Of a DNA stretch of 64,000 nt, positions 9,592-21,086 are shown piece after piece. The DNA is taken from assembly GCA_020726505.1 (NCBI GenBank), contig JAHLEZ010000003.1, forward strand, positions 3,844,001 through 3,908,000. The letters run 5' to 3'. Each line of letters opens with the position of its first letter. The stretch's first letter is position 1. The translations under genes were made by a program, and so were the position numbers. Under the pieces are notes generated by a model. It was not told the origin of the DNA. It ran no database searches and saw only the letters and a list, made by a program, of their open reading frames with translations. Source of the stretch: Leptodontidium sp. MPI-SDFR-AT-0119 (lineage: Eukaryota > Ascomycota > Leotiomycetes > Helotiales > Leptodontidiaceae).

Positions 9592-11695
9592 ATGCCAAAC
9601 ATGTTACGACTCTTTTCAGTTGCTTCTTTCCTTGTGGGACATGCATTTGCCATCAGTCCTGAATCCGCTGCAGAGTTTGGCTACCCAGCAGGAGTTGATG
9701 TCTGGTAAGCATTCGTCCGCCTTTAAACTCTCAATGCTAATTTCCAAAGGTGTGGGAAAGCATATAGAGCTACGTATGCTGCCCTCTCTCTCCGCCTAAG
9801 CTAGTAGTGCGTCATGAAAGATTCTGAACCTCCGGCACAGTAATGGATCGTTTGAGCCCGGCGGATGGCTTGAGAAACCCGCACTCTCTTCTACGCCTCT
9901 TCTAGACATCTCTATACGACCACGCTTGAATCTGTACCTTGCCAGCGAGACCTATGCTTCGTTCATCATCGATGCTCCAATCTCGTTCATGCACGGAGGA
10001 GCATACATGAATGCTTCCTTCAACAAGCAGGACAACATCACAAGCCCCTTTACAAAACTCTTCATCGATGTCGAAGTCACCGAATCTGGACTCAACTTAA
10101 TAGCAGGCCGTAATGTCACTGTCAACACGACCAACAATGAGTTCGGATTCAATCTATCAGGACTTACCCCCCGATTTGAGCCATATCAGATCGTCATCAC
10201 TGGAGCATCAGGTGATGGAGCACAGTTCTACTCTTCCACCACAGACCTGTACTACGTCCCTGAACGGACTGATGGCGGTAGTGTAGCTAAGGTAGACAGC
10301 CTGTATGGCGGTCTACTTGTTCAAGATGTTTTTACCGGATCGACTGATTGGACGCCTTTGTTTCCGTATACTTTCTATACTTCTTGGGATGGTTGGCTTG
10401 AGTTGAGTTTGGATAGTAAGCGAGGAACAACTCACTCGGAGGGGTACCGTGCTAACGTCTCTGTAGATATTCGTGTTTTCAAGGACCATGGTGAGCAATC
10501 CTTGGTGCTAAAGTCGGCGGAGGAACTGACATCCAGCAGGATACAACATCATCCATATCGTGCCCAATGCTGGCCTAGATAACAAAGCCTTCGACTTCGA
10601 TGAACTGGATACTTACCTAGATATCATGGATGAGATCGGGCTTTGGTTGATGTTCGATATGAGTAAGTGCATCCCGTGATGTTCTAAAATGATACACTGA
10701 CATGTAATCACAGGATGGTCCTACACGGTAAGTCCCTCAACTCGCTAACACTGGCCATCACTGATCAGGGCAGAATCTGTCTTCCGTAGAAACCCAAGTC
10801 AACAGAGTAAAGTCCCGCAAGAGCATGCTGCTGTATTACACAGGCGACGAACCGGATGGTCAAGTTGGTATGACTGCTCGCTCTCCGATGGTACCACAAA
10901 TACTAATCCCCTCACCCAGACGCACTCAACGCCACCAAAATCACCTACGACCTCGTCAAATCCCTCGACCCATGGCACCCCGTCTCCCTCTGCCTAAACT
11001 GCCTCAACTACTATTTCTCAGAATACACCTCTGGCACCGACATAATCATGTCAGACCCCTACCCAATCGCAGTTAACACCACATACTCCGTCCAATACAA
11101 CACCGTGTGCAACACGACCTACGGCTGCTGCGGATGCGACGATTGCGAAGGCGATTTTGAAGACATCACCACCCGTCTCGACCTCTACAAGGAATACCAA
11201 GACATCCTTAACGTCCCGCAGAAACCGCAGTGGGGAGTCCCGCAGGCGTTTGGAAATGAGACGTTTTGGGCGAGATACCCCACCCCCGAGGAGGAGGTTG
11301 TGATGAATATGCTGTTTGTTAATCATGGTGCGAAGGGGATTGCTATGTGGGCGTACCCTACTGAACCGGGTCTTATCAATGTCACGAGTGCGTTGTCGAA
11401 GACTTTGACTTCGAGTACTGTGACGCCGTACTTGTTGGGTACTTTCCCCGTTGCGTTGGATGTTAAGGGTGTTTCGAGAGTTGACGCTACGGCTTGGAGC
11501 TTGGAGAATAGTACGCTGGTTAGTGTGGTCAACATGAATTATGTTCCTACCCCTATGGTGAATGTGAGTATCTCACTCGAAGGAGTTGGAACACTTGGGC
11601 AGGTCGTTTGGGGGAGTGGGTGGAGTGTTGGCGGGGGAGTGTTGAGTAAAGTCGGTTTGGATGCTTTGGAGGTGGATGTCTTTATTGTTTCTTGA
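9592..11695 (+). CDS. Secreted glycosidase-like protein of unassigned family
   Basis: Seven exons: 9592-9704, 9750-9773, 9841-10490, 10540-10662, 10714-10727, 10774-10867 and 10920-11695. They give 1794 nt (597 residues) with consistent phases, including a 14-nt micro-exon. A signal peptide (RLFSVASFLVGHAFA) leads into an N-terminal beta-domain (about 30-200), then a segment with the order of a (beta/alpha)8 glycosidase: HGYNIIHIVPNAGLDN, IGLWLMFDMRW, LLYYTGDEPDG, LDPWHPVSLCLNC, MSDPYPI, WGVPQAFG and KGIAMWAY. The Asp/Glu of TGDEPDG sits where barrel glycosidases place their acid/base. A Cys-rich insert (CNTTYGCCGCDDC) interrupts the barrel after MSDPYPI. About ten N-glycosylation sequons fit secretion. 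The C-terminus looks like a small beta-sandwich. I recognise the architecture as glycoside hydrolase but cannot name a CAZy family. Its divergent pairing with a fucosidase suggests a polysaccharide or glycan target. Confidence 0.8.
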
Positions 11696-12459
11696 GTTGA
11701 TACTACGTTGGATTGGCAAATCGGTGAGTTAGCTTGATACATTTAGAATTCCCCAATCTAAATATATTCTGATATAGAGACAAAACTGTAATTAAAAGTA
11801 TTATTTCGTCTTGGCAAAGTGTATGTAACATCTATGCTTGGAATGAATCACTAAAACCAATATAATCGACGCCACGGATCGCAACCTCATCAACTTCCGT
11901 CCGTTTTCCTTTAATTCAAACATTGTGTAGATATACTCTAGCTTTCCCCCAAGCCAGATCATCAAATTCCCAATCAACGGAGGACACGTCCGATAGAGTT
12001 TTGGTTGATATGCAGCGGGGCTTTAGTTTTTATCTAGCTTTTAGCTATCCCTCACCATCCCTCCCCTACTTGGGAGTATCACCTCTGCAGTGTAAGATAC
12101 ACTTCCATATCAAACTTACTTTCAAGTAAGGCTTATCTAGATACTAACTTCAAGAACACAGCTGTCACGGCGGAGCAATCTTCCCTGGTATCATCGATCC
12201 GAAACCGGTAAATCCATCATAGCCGGCAAGAAAGTGACAGGCTTCATGACACAAAGGCGAGGAGGAGAAAGGTGTCCTTCAGACCATCCAGAGCTGGACA
12301 AGGCCGACTACTGAGATGGCTGCTAAGACTGCTGGTACGACTTGTATGTTTATCCAGTTTCCTGGATTTGGTCGTTCGGTTTTGAGTTATATTTTGAGTT
12401 TTGGTTTGTTATGGTGTGTTGAGTGTGTCGTGTATTGAAATTGACTCCGGTAGGTCATC
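11696..12459. other. Intergenic spacer
   Basis: Convergent 3' flanks of the glycosidase-like gene and the small gene at 12460. No coding region, RNA gene or repeat recognised. Confidence 0.4.
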
Positions 12460-12930
12460 TCAGACTCCCTCGCCCTTCTCCAAGTCCCTCTTTTCTCCCA
12501 AGACTTCCTCCCGGCCTGCTTCGTAAATCTCATGAACCCACCAAGCCAACCTCTCTTGACCACTGACATACCCATTCCGAGACCCGGACACAGCTACATC
12601 TTCCCTGACCAGCGCCACCATCTTCTCCGTCTCCAACGCAGGATAGAAGAACCAGAACCAGTTCAACGTGTCTCCCAAGCTAAACGCAACAAAGCTACCA
12701 CAGTAAAACCATCGCTGCTCCTTTGCTAGCTCCTCCATAAGAATTCTGTCAACAAATCTGCCAGAAAATTCCGCCGGGCCAGAGTCTTTTTTGCCGAAGA
12801 GTTGGCGCTTCTTCTCCATTGTTCCGATAAGTTGGATGTGGTATGCGATCTCAGCGAGGGGTTGCTCGGATGATTCTGGAACGTGGAGGTAGCGTAGATA
12901 GATGAGCCAGTTGCGCCACTTGAAGATCAT
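12460..12930 (-). CDS. Hypothetical protein, possibly 5'-truncated
   Basis: 156-codon frame rich in Trp and charged residues (KWRNWLIYLRYLHVPESS, DTLNWFWFFYPALE), with coding-like composition but no family I recognise. The ATG at 12930 is immediately preceded by an in-frame TGA (12931-12933). Upstream of that stop the same frame stays open for about 30 codons and reads as a hydrophobic segment (SPFLISFTFF) that would continue smoothly into MIFKWRNW. The annotated start may therefore be what remains after a stop mutation. A second open frame just upstream on the same strand carries a transmembrane-like segment (LYITSGVLCFALLISL), but I could not join it by a canonical splice. Real gene, decayed gene and wrong 5' model all remain possible. 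Confidence 0.4.
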   Translation of the reverse strand: MIFKWRNWLIYLRYLHVPESSEQPLAEIAYHIQLIGTMEKKRQLFGKKDSGPAEFSGRFVDRILMEELAKEQRWFYCGSFVAFSLGDTLNWFWFFYPALETEKMVALVREDVAVSGSRNGYVSGQERLAWWVHEIYEAGREEVLGEKRDLEKGEGV

Positions 12931-12933
12931 TCA

Positions 12934-14322
12934 GAAGAAGGTGAAGCTGATGAGGAAAGGCGATGTCGGAATACTCCCTCGATCGATGGAGAGAGATGAG
13001 TAAGGCGAAGCATAGTACTCCGGAAGTGATGTACAACCACAACTTCCAGGCTTGTTTATTCTTCTTGTTTTATTCGTGGACTCGAGGAGGGCGATCGAGT
13101 GAGATGAGGAGAGGCAGTGAGGTCGTCAAAGAAGGCTGAGAGACTTTGTCTCCTGTATCAGAAGGTTCTGGATGCATCTTGGTCTAGCTAAGAGATTGGG
13201 CAAGCGTGATTGGGCTTTGTCTTCCAATATCTGAAGTTCCTGGAGGTGTCTTGTTTGGGAAATTGGGAGCCATTGGTCTGGCTTTGACTGTAGAGGTGTC
13301 GAGAACAAGTTTGAGGCTATTCACTTTCGAGGAAAGCAGTCACATCAGCTTAACCACATAGAAAAAGGCAGCAAGGTAAATATGAAGTACAATGAGATGG
13401 CTAAACCACGGAAGGTGCGTCTAGTGCAGCTTGTTCACCGCTCAAACCCCTGTCACCTTCCTCAGATAGGCCAACTAGACAACACGAGGCTGAGGAGGGC
13501 CAAATTCGAACTAGCGCTGTCTTCGAGGCTACCGATTCGAGTCGCTTCTTTCACGACCTCAAACAACACGGAAAATATGCAGAAAGAACCTCACGAGCAT
13601 GGGAGGCACTCAACTGGCCTCAATGACGACTCATCAACTACTCCTTCAAGGATAGCGAATTTCTATTGATCTGCAGAGCTAAAGAATCCCCAACGGCCCC
13701 TTCAACGCCCACCGCCATCCCCAAAGAAGAGAAGGCAAAACGACAACCTTGACTGCTATCTCAGATGGCCGGTCCAAAGGTTCGCCAGTACTGGCAACCA
13801 AACACCTCTCCAAAGAAGAAGGAAGGGAAAGAAGGAAAGAAAGAAGATGATGATGAAGAAAAGACAACAGCTGCAGGCCAGACACCTCCGATCTACTCTT
13901 CGAGTACCCAAAGAGCCTCAAAGGCATAGGATGCGGTCGACCACCCGAAATACAATCTCGCATCTTGTCTTCGAGATACTTTGCAGCCTCCAGCACATCC
14001 ACAACCAAAGAATGGAAGGAGGATAGCGATGGAGTAAGAGAATGACAACCTTGCGGCTCCAATCGCCACCTCAAATTTCAAAACGGCTTTGAATGATGAG
14101 AAGACAAACGATCGTCCACCCCCAAAACAACTCCAAGCAGGTCTGCAACCCAAAACTAAGAAATCAAGAAAGCCCTCGCATATCCCCTGCCGTCAACCAA
14201 GACAGATCTATAAAGCGCCTAAGAGGGTTGGTCAGAGCACCCGATACCAATACCACTACCAATTTGACCTTGCTCCACCACCTCCAGGTTCTCCCTGGTC
14301 TGGGTCAGCAGACTAGCTTTCT
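12934..14322. other. Intergenic region without supported gene
   Basis: Several open frames of 60-130 codons occur on both strands but none has splice support, a start context or a recognisable motif. A purine-rich stretch around 13800-13870 (GAAGAAGG/GAAAGAAAG-like) is simple sequence. Confidence 0.35.
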
Positions 14323-15452
14323 TCAAGAAGATTCAAGCCTGAGCCTTCTATTATTTTCTATAATTCGGCGATAACCATCGAGCGAAAGTGTAGGCACCTG
14401 CTTTTGGGTAGACTGAGTGCCGCCGGCAACGTGGCTTTGATGAGAAGGTGGAGGGTTTGCCGGCCCTGACACCCCCCCAACACTAACCCAATAGGATCGA
14501 ACCGGTCCATGCTCAGCAGTGGATGTGAGATTATGAGGCAGTGATCCTGGTCCTGGGACACTGCTTGTTGGTCGCTCTGCAACTGGCTGTTGCGTTAGGA
14601 ATACAACTGGAGGGGCCGGTCTTCTACCAGGCGCCGGTAACAAGTAGTCAGCGTATGGAGCTGGAGGAAGTTGAGCCTCGTTGTAGTAAACTGGAGGATG
14701 TTGATGCTCATTGCATAATCTCGAATAGTCTGGGGAAATCAGCAAGTGCTCGTCAACCCCTTTTAATTGCTTCGTCTAGAAAGTCTTCTCACATTCAATA
14801 TTTTCCTTCATGGCTCGAAGCTCATCTGTCCGTAACTTTTCCGCCACCAACATTCCAAATTCTCCAATCAGTGACACGCTATCTGGGCCTAAAGTTAGCA
14901 AGTGCGTTATTTCTACCCAAGGATTGGAAACTCACCAATTATATTTTTGGCGTTATCATCTCGTGCCACACAGGCTAACTTATGATAATCTTCAAATTTA
15001 TGGTCCTGAGCTCTTAACAGGATCATAAATAGTCCTACATTTGGATCTTCTCTAATCCAGCTTTGTTGGGTTGCCAAGTCTGGAAGGTGAGCAAAGACAC
15101 CAGCTCTTTGAAGTTGGGTGAGTGCTGCCTGGCCCGCCCTAAGGAAGAGACTTCCGTACTCGCCTTCGTAGCCAGGTAGTCGGTTTTCCAGTCCACTTAA
15201 CAAAACCCCTGCAATTACCTCTTGGTGGATACCTAGTCGCAGGCTACCCAAGACAAATGGTTCGGCTTCCAGGGCGGCACCAATTTGTAGAATACGATAG
15301 TGATCGGGATGGTTTCTGGGTAGTCCCATGATATAGTCGCGGAGTTGCAGGTGGGCTGAACAGGTCAGAAAATGTTAAAAAATAAGGCCTTTTATACGTT
15401 GTAGAAGAGGATGTTTCTTACGGAGTGTTATTCTTGGCAGTTGAAGGTCCAT
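14323..15452 (-). CDS. Orphan protein with proline-rich C-terminus
   Basis: Four exons: 15452-15422, 15355-14936, 14888-14793 and 14729-14323. All introns are GT-AG and spliced length is 954 nt (317 residues). The first ATG (MDLQLPRITL) splices in phase into a well-structured Leu/Ala/Gly-rich domain (about residues 11-150; motifs MGLPRNHPDHYRILQIGAAL and LSGLENRLPGYEGEYGSLF). A short helical stretch rich in Glu and Lys follows, then a disordered Pro/Gln/Ser-rich tail (about 190-317). I do not recognise the N-terminal domain. No signal peptide or membrane segment is evident, so it is probably intracellular. It belongs to a run of small minus-strand orphan genes. Consistent phases over three introns make a real gene likely; function is unknown. 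Confidence 0.7.
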
Positions 15453-17396
15453 CTTGAAGCTTCTTTATGTACTGTCTGCTTCTGATTTCTTGTTTCTTGG
15501 GTTTGGGGATCTTGGCTCGTTGTTGGTATGTGAGGGACTCCAAGTACTGTGGGGGCGCAAGGCAAATGATTTTCCAAAGCCTGTGTGGATGATGCTCGCT
15601 CAGGGCAGTGCTGGCGTTGTAAGGTCTTGATAAAGGCTCCGGATGTTCTGGGTGCTAGCTGGCGTGGAGGAGAAGAATCAAGTCTCGGGGACTTCCTTGA
15701 CACACTTAACGACTGAAGTTGCAGGAGGCACTTAGGAGTAGGGTTTGTGAAGATCCGAGGTAAAGTGAAGAAAGGAGGATCGCAGAGGCGGGGAGGGGTT
15801 GTTGTGTTTGTTCGCGCGCCGTCTGTCTGGACTCTGGAAGTTTCTGAGCAGAAATTGATCTGAAGAAGAAAGATCAAGTCAGCCTTTCAACTTATTCAAT
15901 GGAATGAGCGACAGAAGAGGAGTGGTTTCCAAGAAGACCTTCTGAGGAGGGGACTCACAAACCAGGCAAGGTTGCAGTGATCAACTGGTTGCTGTACCGC
16001 GAGGTTTGCTCAAAGCTCTGTGCTCTTGTGAGAGATTCTGTGCAAGGGAGAACGAATCTGAGAGTATCTCGACGAACTGAGCTCTATTTTGGTTTCAAGA
16101 AGCGGTTTTCGCGTGGAAGGAGGCAAGGTAAAGCGAAGGAAGTCTTGAGGATGGATCAAGCGCGCGCGAGGGGAGCCTGAAGCAAAGATTGAGTGTGGTG
16201 TTGTTATGATGTTCGAGTCTGGCTCTCTATGGAAATCTGGGTGTCGGTGTTGGAGATGGAGGTGAAATTCCAGGCCGCGAGGCTGAAATGATTGGTTCCT
16301 GGAGCAGGTTCATGGGGCACATCGGGCCCGCGTTAGTGCGCTCGCTTGCCAGAAAGGGAGAATAACAACAATTTTGGTCTGAGGTAATCTGAGGTGATTT
16401 GAGGAGAAGGCAGCATTACTGGGGAGTTCTTGCTGGATTCGAAAATATATGATCTGCGGATCAAGACGGCGTTTAGAGGGTTTTTTTTCTGTTGGGTGGA
16501 AGGGTTTTGGTGGCGAATATGTTTCCGTGGAGGGGCACTGTGATGGATTCCTCGAGTATTGGCGTGCCGACAAACTGCTTCAGCAACCCAGAATGGAGAC
16601 TGGAGTTCACGTTGCAATAGTGCCTTATGTTATTCCGCAGGGAGTATAGAGGTCTGCAGGTTCGAGTTTCTAGGGCCACCGTTTTGGAATTTGGAAATCT
16701 GAGGTACAGAATGTCGTTCTGTTACCTCCACTCAGTACAATGTGCGATGGCGTTTTACGGAAAGGTGAGTGTGTGCTAGACGATTGGAAAGACTCTGTCT
16801 AGTCAAGCTCAAGAGAATTTCCTAGCCAGCAGGGATAAACTGCGAGGGAGTACGGGGTCTATGGTTCGTGGATGGAGAGGAAATAGGCAAGACAAGGCGG
16901 ACTGTCAAGCCTAGGATTTTGACTGTGGAAAACTCGAGATTTTTTACTCTTTCATTGAGACTTCAGTTAAAAGGAACCATATAGAAGAGCTGAGTGATGC
17001 AGTTCAATTTCTTTACGAAATCAGAGTTTGAAATTTCAGTGGTCTCACATTTATTTCAAGTTCACGGAGTCAAGAGCCCTTCAATTTGGGGTGCAAGAAA
17101 TAGTCGATTTTTGTCTAGTTTGGAGACTGAAGGCTCTTTGTGGTGGTGACTGCAGTAATTTCCCCAAGGAAAGTCCCAGCAGTGCTGCTCTATCTAGAGG
17201 TGGATGCTGCAGAAGAAGAAAGGCAAACGCCAAGCAAATGAAAGATGTGCACCTGGTATTTTCCAAACCCCACTATCAACGCCAGAAACAAGCAAATGCT
17301 TCCTAGAAGGTCGCCTGTTAGTATCTAGATTTCCCAATGATCTATCCAATTCCCAATCCATCCCACCATCATCATGGCATTATGATTTCTATTGGC
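15453..17396. other. Intergenic region without supported gene
   Basis: About 1.9 kb. A 149-codon minus-strand frame (15428-15877) overlaps the 5' end of the preceding gene and looks like leader or shadow. Short frames around 16310-16680 and 17028-17306 have no motif or splice support. Confidence 0.35.
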
Positions 17397-18407
17397 TCAA
17401 CGGATGAGGTCGGAGCTACTTGACTTCTTGCTCCCATCCTGGCCCTTGTCTCTTGGATGTCTTCTGCTTCCTTTGGGTGGTGGTAGTGGAGGAGGGAAAG
17501 GAGTGGCTTCCTCAGCTTGAGGTTTTGATGGACGAAGATGAACGGTAAGAGCAGCAAGAGCATTCTGAGCAAGACGAGCCTCTCCAGCGCGACGAGCCTC
17601 GAGAACGGCGAAAGTCTCCTGGAGACTTGGGCCGAATTCAGCAGGAGAGGTGGGTTGATTGACTCGGTCGGGGATGAGGGGTGGAGGGGCGAGGACAAGC
17701 GGAAGGAGAGGAGCCGCATTGCCGAGACGACGAGGAGGGGAGCCAAATGAGTGGTTGACGGGACGGGGGAGAGGTGGACTGGGCCCTGAAGGAACTGGTG
17801 GTAGCGGATGTTTGATCGTGGTCTCGGTAGTGTCTGGAATAATAGAGAGGACAATGGAGGTCTGCTGGACGAGAGCGGTGCGCTGGGCTCTGGCGAGAAC
17901 AGCAGCAGCTCGGTAGGCTCTAGCATCTGCGGGGAGGTAGCTTCCCAATCGACGGTCTTCCAGGCTTGCGCTTGGGCTGACGTCTCGTGCATGGTCTCTG
18001 AGCTCGAAACGGCCATCTTCAATGGGTGTCTCCGGGGTTTGAGGTCGGCCTGGGACGGGAGCGAGAACGACGGCTGGGAGGATGGGAGCAGTGGGAGCTT
18101 GTGCGGTGCCGCCTGGGGAGTAGGTGTATTGGGTGCCGATGGGGGAGGAGGTCGTGCCGTCGCTATTGTGATAGACTCGGGCAGGGCGGACTGGAGCTGG
18201 GCGGTTTGGGGTGGTGGGAGGAGATTCTTTAGAGGAGGTCAGTGCGGTACTCGACATGGGCAGAAGTATATGCGAGGTAGGATATACCTTACGGGGTTTG
18301 TCTGAACCTTGTCCTGAGGAGCCTTGACAAGAGCCAAAGCCACCGAAGCCTTGGCCATTGGAGGAGCCGCCAAAACCAGAAGCAGAAGCAGAAGAAGAGG
18401 AGGCCAT
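17397..18407 (-). CDS. Low-complexity Ser/Gly/Pro-rich orphan protein
   Basis: The best model uses the ATG at 18407, exon 18407-18293, a 66-nt intron (GTAAGG...CTGAC...AAAG) and exon 18226-17397. Spliced, this is 945 nt or 314 residues. The intron is a multiple of three and open, so its retention would add 22 residues. The N-terminus is Ser/Ala then Gly/Phe rich (SASGFGGSSNGQGFGGFG); the middle is Pro/Thr-rich; an alanine-rich helical segment with charged residues (around AVLARAQRTALVQQ and LEARRAGEARLAQNALAAL) precedes a proline-rich, basic C-terminus (PPPLPPPKGSRR). No signal peptide, membrane segment or known domain is seen. Such composition is common in disordered, lineage-restricted proteins. 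An upstream non-ATG extension of the frame to 18635 looks like 5' leader. Confidence 0.55.
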   Translation of the reverse strand: MASSSSASASGFGGSSNGQGFGGFGSCQGSSGQGSDKPRKVYPTSHILLPMSSTALTSSKESPPTTPNRPAPVRPARVYHNSDGTTSSPIGTQYTYSPGGTAQAPTAPILPAVVLAPVPGRPQTPETPIEDGRFELRDHARDVSPSASLEDRRLGSYLPADARAYRAAAVLARAQRTALVQQTSIVLSIIPDTTETTIKHPLPPVPSGPSPPLPRPVNHSFGSPPRRLGNAAPLLPLVLAPPPLIPDRVNQPTSPAEFGPSLQETFAVLEARRAGEARLAQNALAALTVHLRPSKPQAEEATPFPPPLPPPKGSRRHPRDKGQDGSKKSSSSDLIR

Positions 18408-19315
18408 TGCGATTGAGTTGATTGGGATTTTTGAAGAGAGTGAGGAAGTGTTTGACGTATGTTGAGAGATTGCGTGAAGAGGCAAACAAGATCTGGAATG
18501 AGATTGGTGTTGTGGTGTTTGAATATCGAAGGGTATTTGGAAATGTTGTACGTTGGAAAGTCGAGGAGGCAAGTCGAAATTTGGTGGAGTTCGAGTCACG
18601 GGTTGGCTTGTAGCGATTGCGCACAAACTTTTCAAAGCTTGTTGCTACGTGAATGAAGGCGTGAATTTCGGAGCGGGTATACTTCGTCTTCGCGAGCGCA
18701 CAGGGCAGATTTCGGTACCAAAATGATGCAAATCAAGGCTCAGTGGGCTCCTGTCAAATATTATCAAGGTTGGCAAGATATACAATGGAGATACTGGACT
18801 CTGTATATACATTATTAATCCACAGTTGATTTCTGCGTGATTTCTGTGATGAAAGGGGGCAAGTTGGTAGATTGAACCTGGGTAGCGCGTCCGGCGCTAG
18901 TCGCTCGCTTAGCTGAAAGGGGTTAAATCAAAACATCAAGTTGAGCAAAATATGCGCGGAATGCAACGAGTTCGGGATTGGCAGAGCAGCAATACATGCA
19001 CGTATTATAGAATTATTTATGGCAATGGGTCTTGGTTTCATCTAGTCCAGATGTCTTAGTGACTCGCAAAAACGGAGTATTCCAGAACAAGTCCATACCC
19101 ACAGAAAGAGAATTATTCCAGAAAGTCCATGCCCATCAAGTCTAAGAGGATATTATCTTCTTTATATCCCTAATACAGGCCCAAAACCAGTATAGGCTAC
19201 GTCGCCGCATGAGAGCGAGAGTGCTGGAAGGGTTTGCGGGAAACAGAGAGGGATGTTAGTGGATGCTCGCGAATATGTGTGATGATAGATTTTACTTAAT
19301 TGTGCGATCGATTCC
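18408..19315. other. Intergenic spacer
   Basis: About 0.9 kb, moderately AT-rich between 18760 and 19190. No coding or structural feature recognised. Confidence 0.4.
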
Positions 19316-19687
19316 TCAAGACCTATCATGACGAGTTTTCATAGTAGTTGACTTGGACTTGTTAGTGTACGAGGATATAGCCGGGCGAGATCGGCACGTA
19401 AGAGGAGTTGTAATCGTTGACGGCGGGAGGATTTGGGGTATTAGAGACGGCGGACGGAAACGTAGAGGTAGCATTGGTGGATGCTGGGAGGTGGAGTTGG
19501 TTAGCCATTTCGGAACGCGAAGTGGTATTGCGTTCGGCTTGGGTTTGATGCGTAAGGAACAACAAGATGTCCGTGCTAGAGCTGTTAGACACTGCACCCA
19601 GCGTCCTTCATAGATCGCGAGCACATAGTCGGGAAGGTTGCTGATTGGGGTGGTTGGATGATGGGGAAGGAATTGAAAGGCGTTCAT
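19316..19687 (-). CDS. Small hypothetical ORF
   Basis: A 123-codon frame starts at an ATG at 19687 (MNAFQFLPHHPTTPISNL). A second overlapping minus frame (19362-19592) reads as Ser/Thr/Asn/Pro-rich protein resembling the neighbouring orphan genes. A GTGCAG donor follows EGRW and there is a CAAG acceptor 60 nt later, but that splice keeps the first frame and does not reach the second. Gene status is doubtful; it is listed because its position, strand and composition match the flanking orphan genes. Confidence 0.28.
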   Translation of the reverse strand: MNAFQFLPHHPTTPISNLPDYVLAIYEGRWVQCLTALARTSCCSLRIKPKPNAIPLRVPKWLTNSTSQHPPMLPLRFRPPSLIPQILPPSTITTPLTCRSRPAISSYTNKSKSTTMKTRHDRS

Positions 19688-20172
19688 TACGGGAGTAGAA
19701 GGATCAAGGGGGAAGAGTTTATTGCAGAATTTCTATAACTCTTTGGGTCTGCGAGACGTGCTGAATCCAACTGGCAATGCAATGATTGATTTATGGAAGG
19801 AGTTCAAGAGGCGCGGATGAAATCGACTTGACTTAAATGGATGGACCAAGGCTTTTCGGGCCAACTTTTATCATTCACCAAAGAGAAGTCGGTCAATGGC
19901 ATTGGAAAACTGGATGGAAAATCACGATCATGGTAACTATAATATTCAAATCGTGGAGAAGATGCGTTCAAAATCCGCAATGTTGAGGTATATCAGGTTC
20001 AAATTTGTGCATTTTTGAGCTTGTGAGGGACTGAAGTTGATGAAATCATTTCTCAACTGCAGCTGATGGGAAAGAATCAAGAGCTGTTTCCACCAAGATC
20101 AAACTGTATTGAGACCCCAAGACCCTCTTTATCATATGCTCCTGGCCATCTCCATCCACGTTGATCCAGCTC
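19688..20172. other. Intergenic spacer
   Basis: 485 bases; nothing recognised apart from the short minus-strand frame at 20046-20246, which has no support. Confidence 0.35.
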
Positions 20173-20686
20173 TTATTGTTGCCCAGCAGAAGCCTCACCC
20201 CCTTGCTCAACATTTCTATCCTTCGTGTCTTCCTCGATTGACACAACAGCTGTCTGATGCTGCGGGCTGACTGCGGAGGCGGCTGGGGACTCGACTTGCT
20301 CCGAAGCGGCAGAAGCCACTCCAGAAGGTGTGGTGTCTTGGCCGACTACTGCTGCTGTGATCTGATCTGTGATCTGATCTGTCGATCTTCCGACAGCTAC
20401 TGTAGAATTGGTAGAGGTGGTTGGCGCAGGGAGGAAGAGGGTTTGTGTGGCTGGGAGGCCGATAAGGTCCCCCGTGTGGAGAGGTATCCGCGTGCGAGGG
20501 TCAGGAGACGGACTGACGGAACTCAATCGTCTGGGTCGGCCTCTGGGCTTTCTTGGGGCAGGTGGAGGGGCTAAGAAAAGTTGTTGTCAGTTTAGAGATC
20601 GGAGGATAGTGAAGAAAAGAAAACTTACTCATGGCGCCAGGAGGTGGAGGAGATAGAGCCACATTGGGGAATGGTGCAGAGTTCAT
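20173..20686 (-). CDS. Small AT-hook-motif protein
   Basis: Two exons, 20686-20629 and 20570-20173, joined by a 58-nt GT-AG intron; 456 nt spliced, 151 residues. Right after the junction the sequence reads PAPRKPRGRPRRLSS, in which the PRGRPRR core matches the AT-hook that inserts into the minor groove of AT-rich DNA. The rest is low-complexity: Pro-rich N-terminus, then Thr/Ser/Ala-rich with two tandem TDQI units (STDQITDQITAAV), and an acidic C-terminus. A role in chromatin or transcription is inferred from one motif only. It lies among other small low-complexity genes on the same strand. Confidence 0.6.
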
Positions 20687-21086
20687 GGTCGTCGATTTCA
20701 AGTTGAGAATCGAGGAATGCGAGAAGGATTTTCAATTGATGTCGTTTGCGGAGTGTTGTGAGTTGATTTGAAGGACACCGAGTATGTTTGATGCTTTGGT
20801 GTCACGACAAATTCGATGGTTAATTCCTCAGCGTGGGAACAAAGGGGCCTCCAGGGAATAAAGCGTACAGTTGGGGTGCATTCACAGTGAAGAATGTGAG
20901 CGTCTGAGTTTTGCTTGGAGATGAATCTTGAAAAAAGCCTGTCGATATATTGGCTTCTTGGAGGATTTCCCACTATATTTTTGTACGTGTTCGGTTATGC
21001 TAAGGATGGCTTTATAAAGTGTAATCAAAAGTAGCTGGACAATCTATAGAGGTATGTCAAATTATAGAAAGTGAGAAATGGATTTT
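20687..21086. other. Intergenic spacer
   Basis: 400 bases upstream of the AT-hook gene, presumably its promoter. No distinct motif recognised. Confidence 0.35.

Noticed and set aside
15428..15877. 149-codon minus-strand frame upstream of the 14323 gene
   Set aside because: It overlaps the true first exon in another frame and reads as low-complexity without motif; probably 5' leader.
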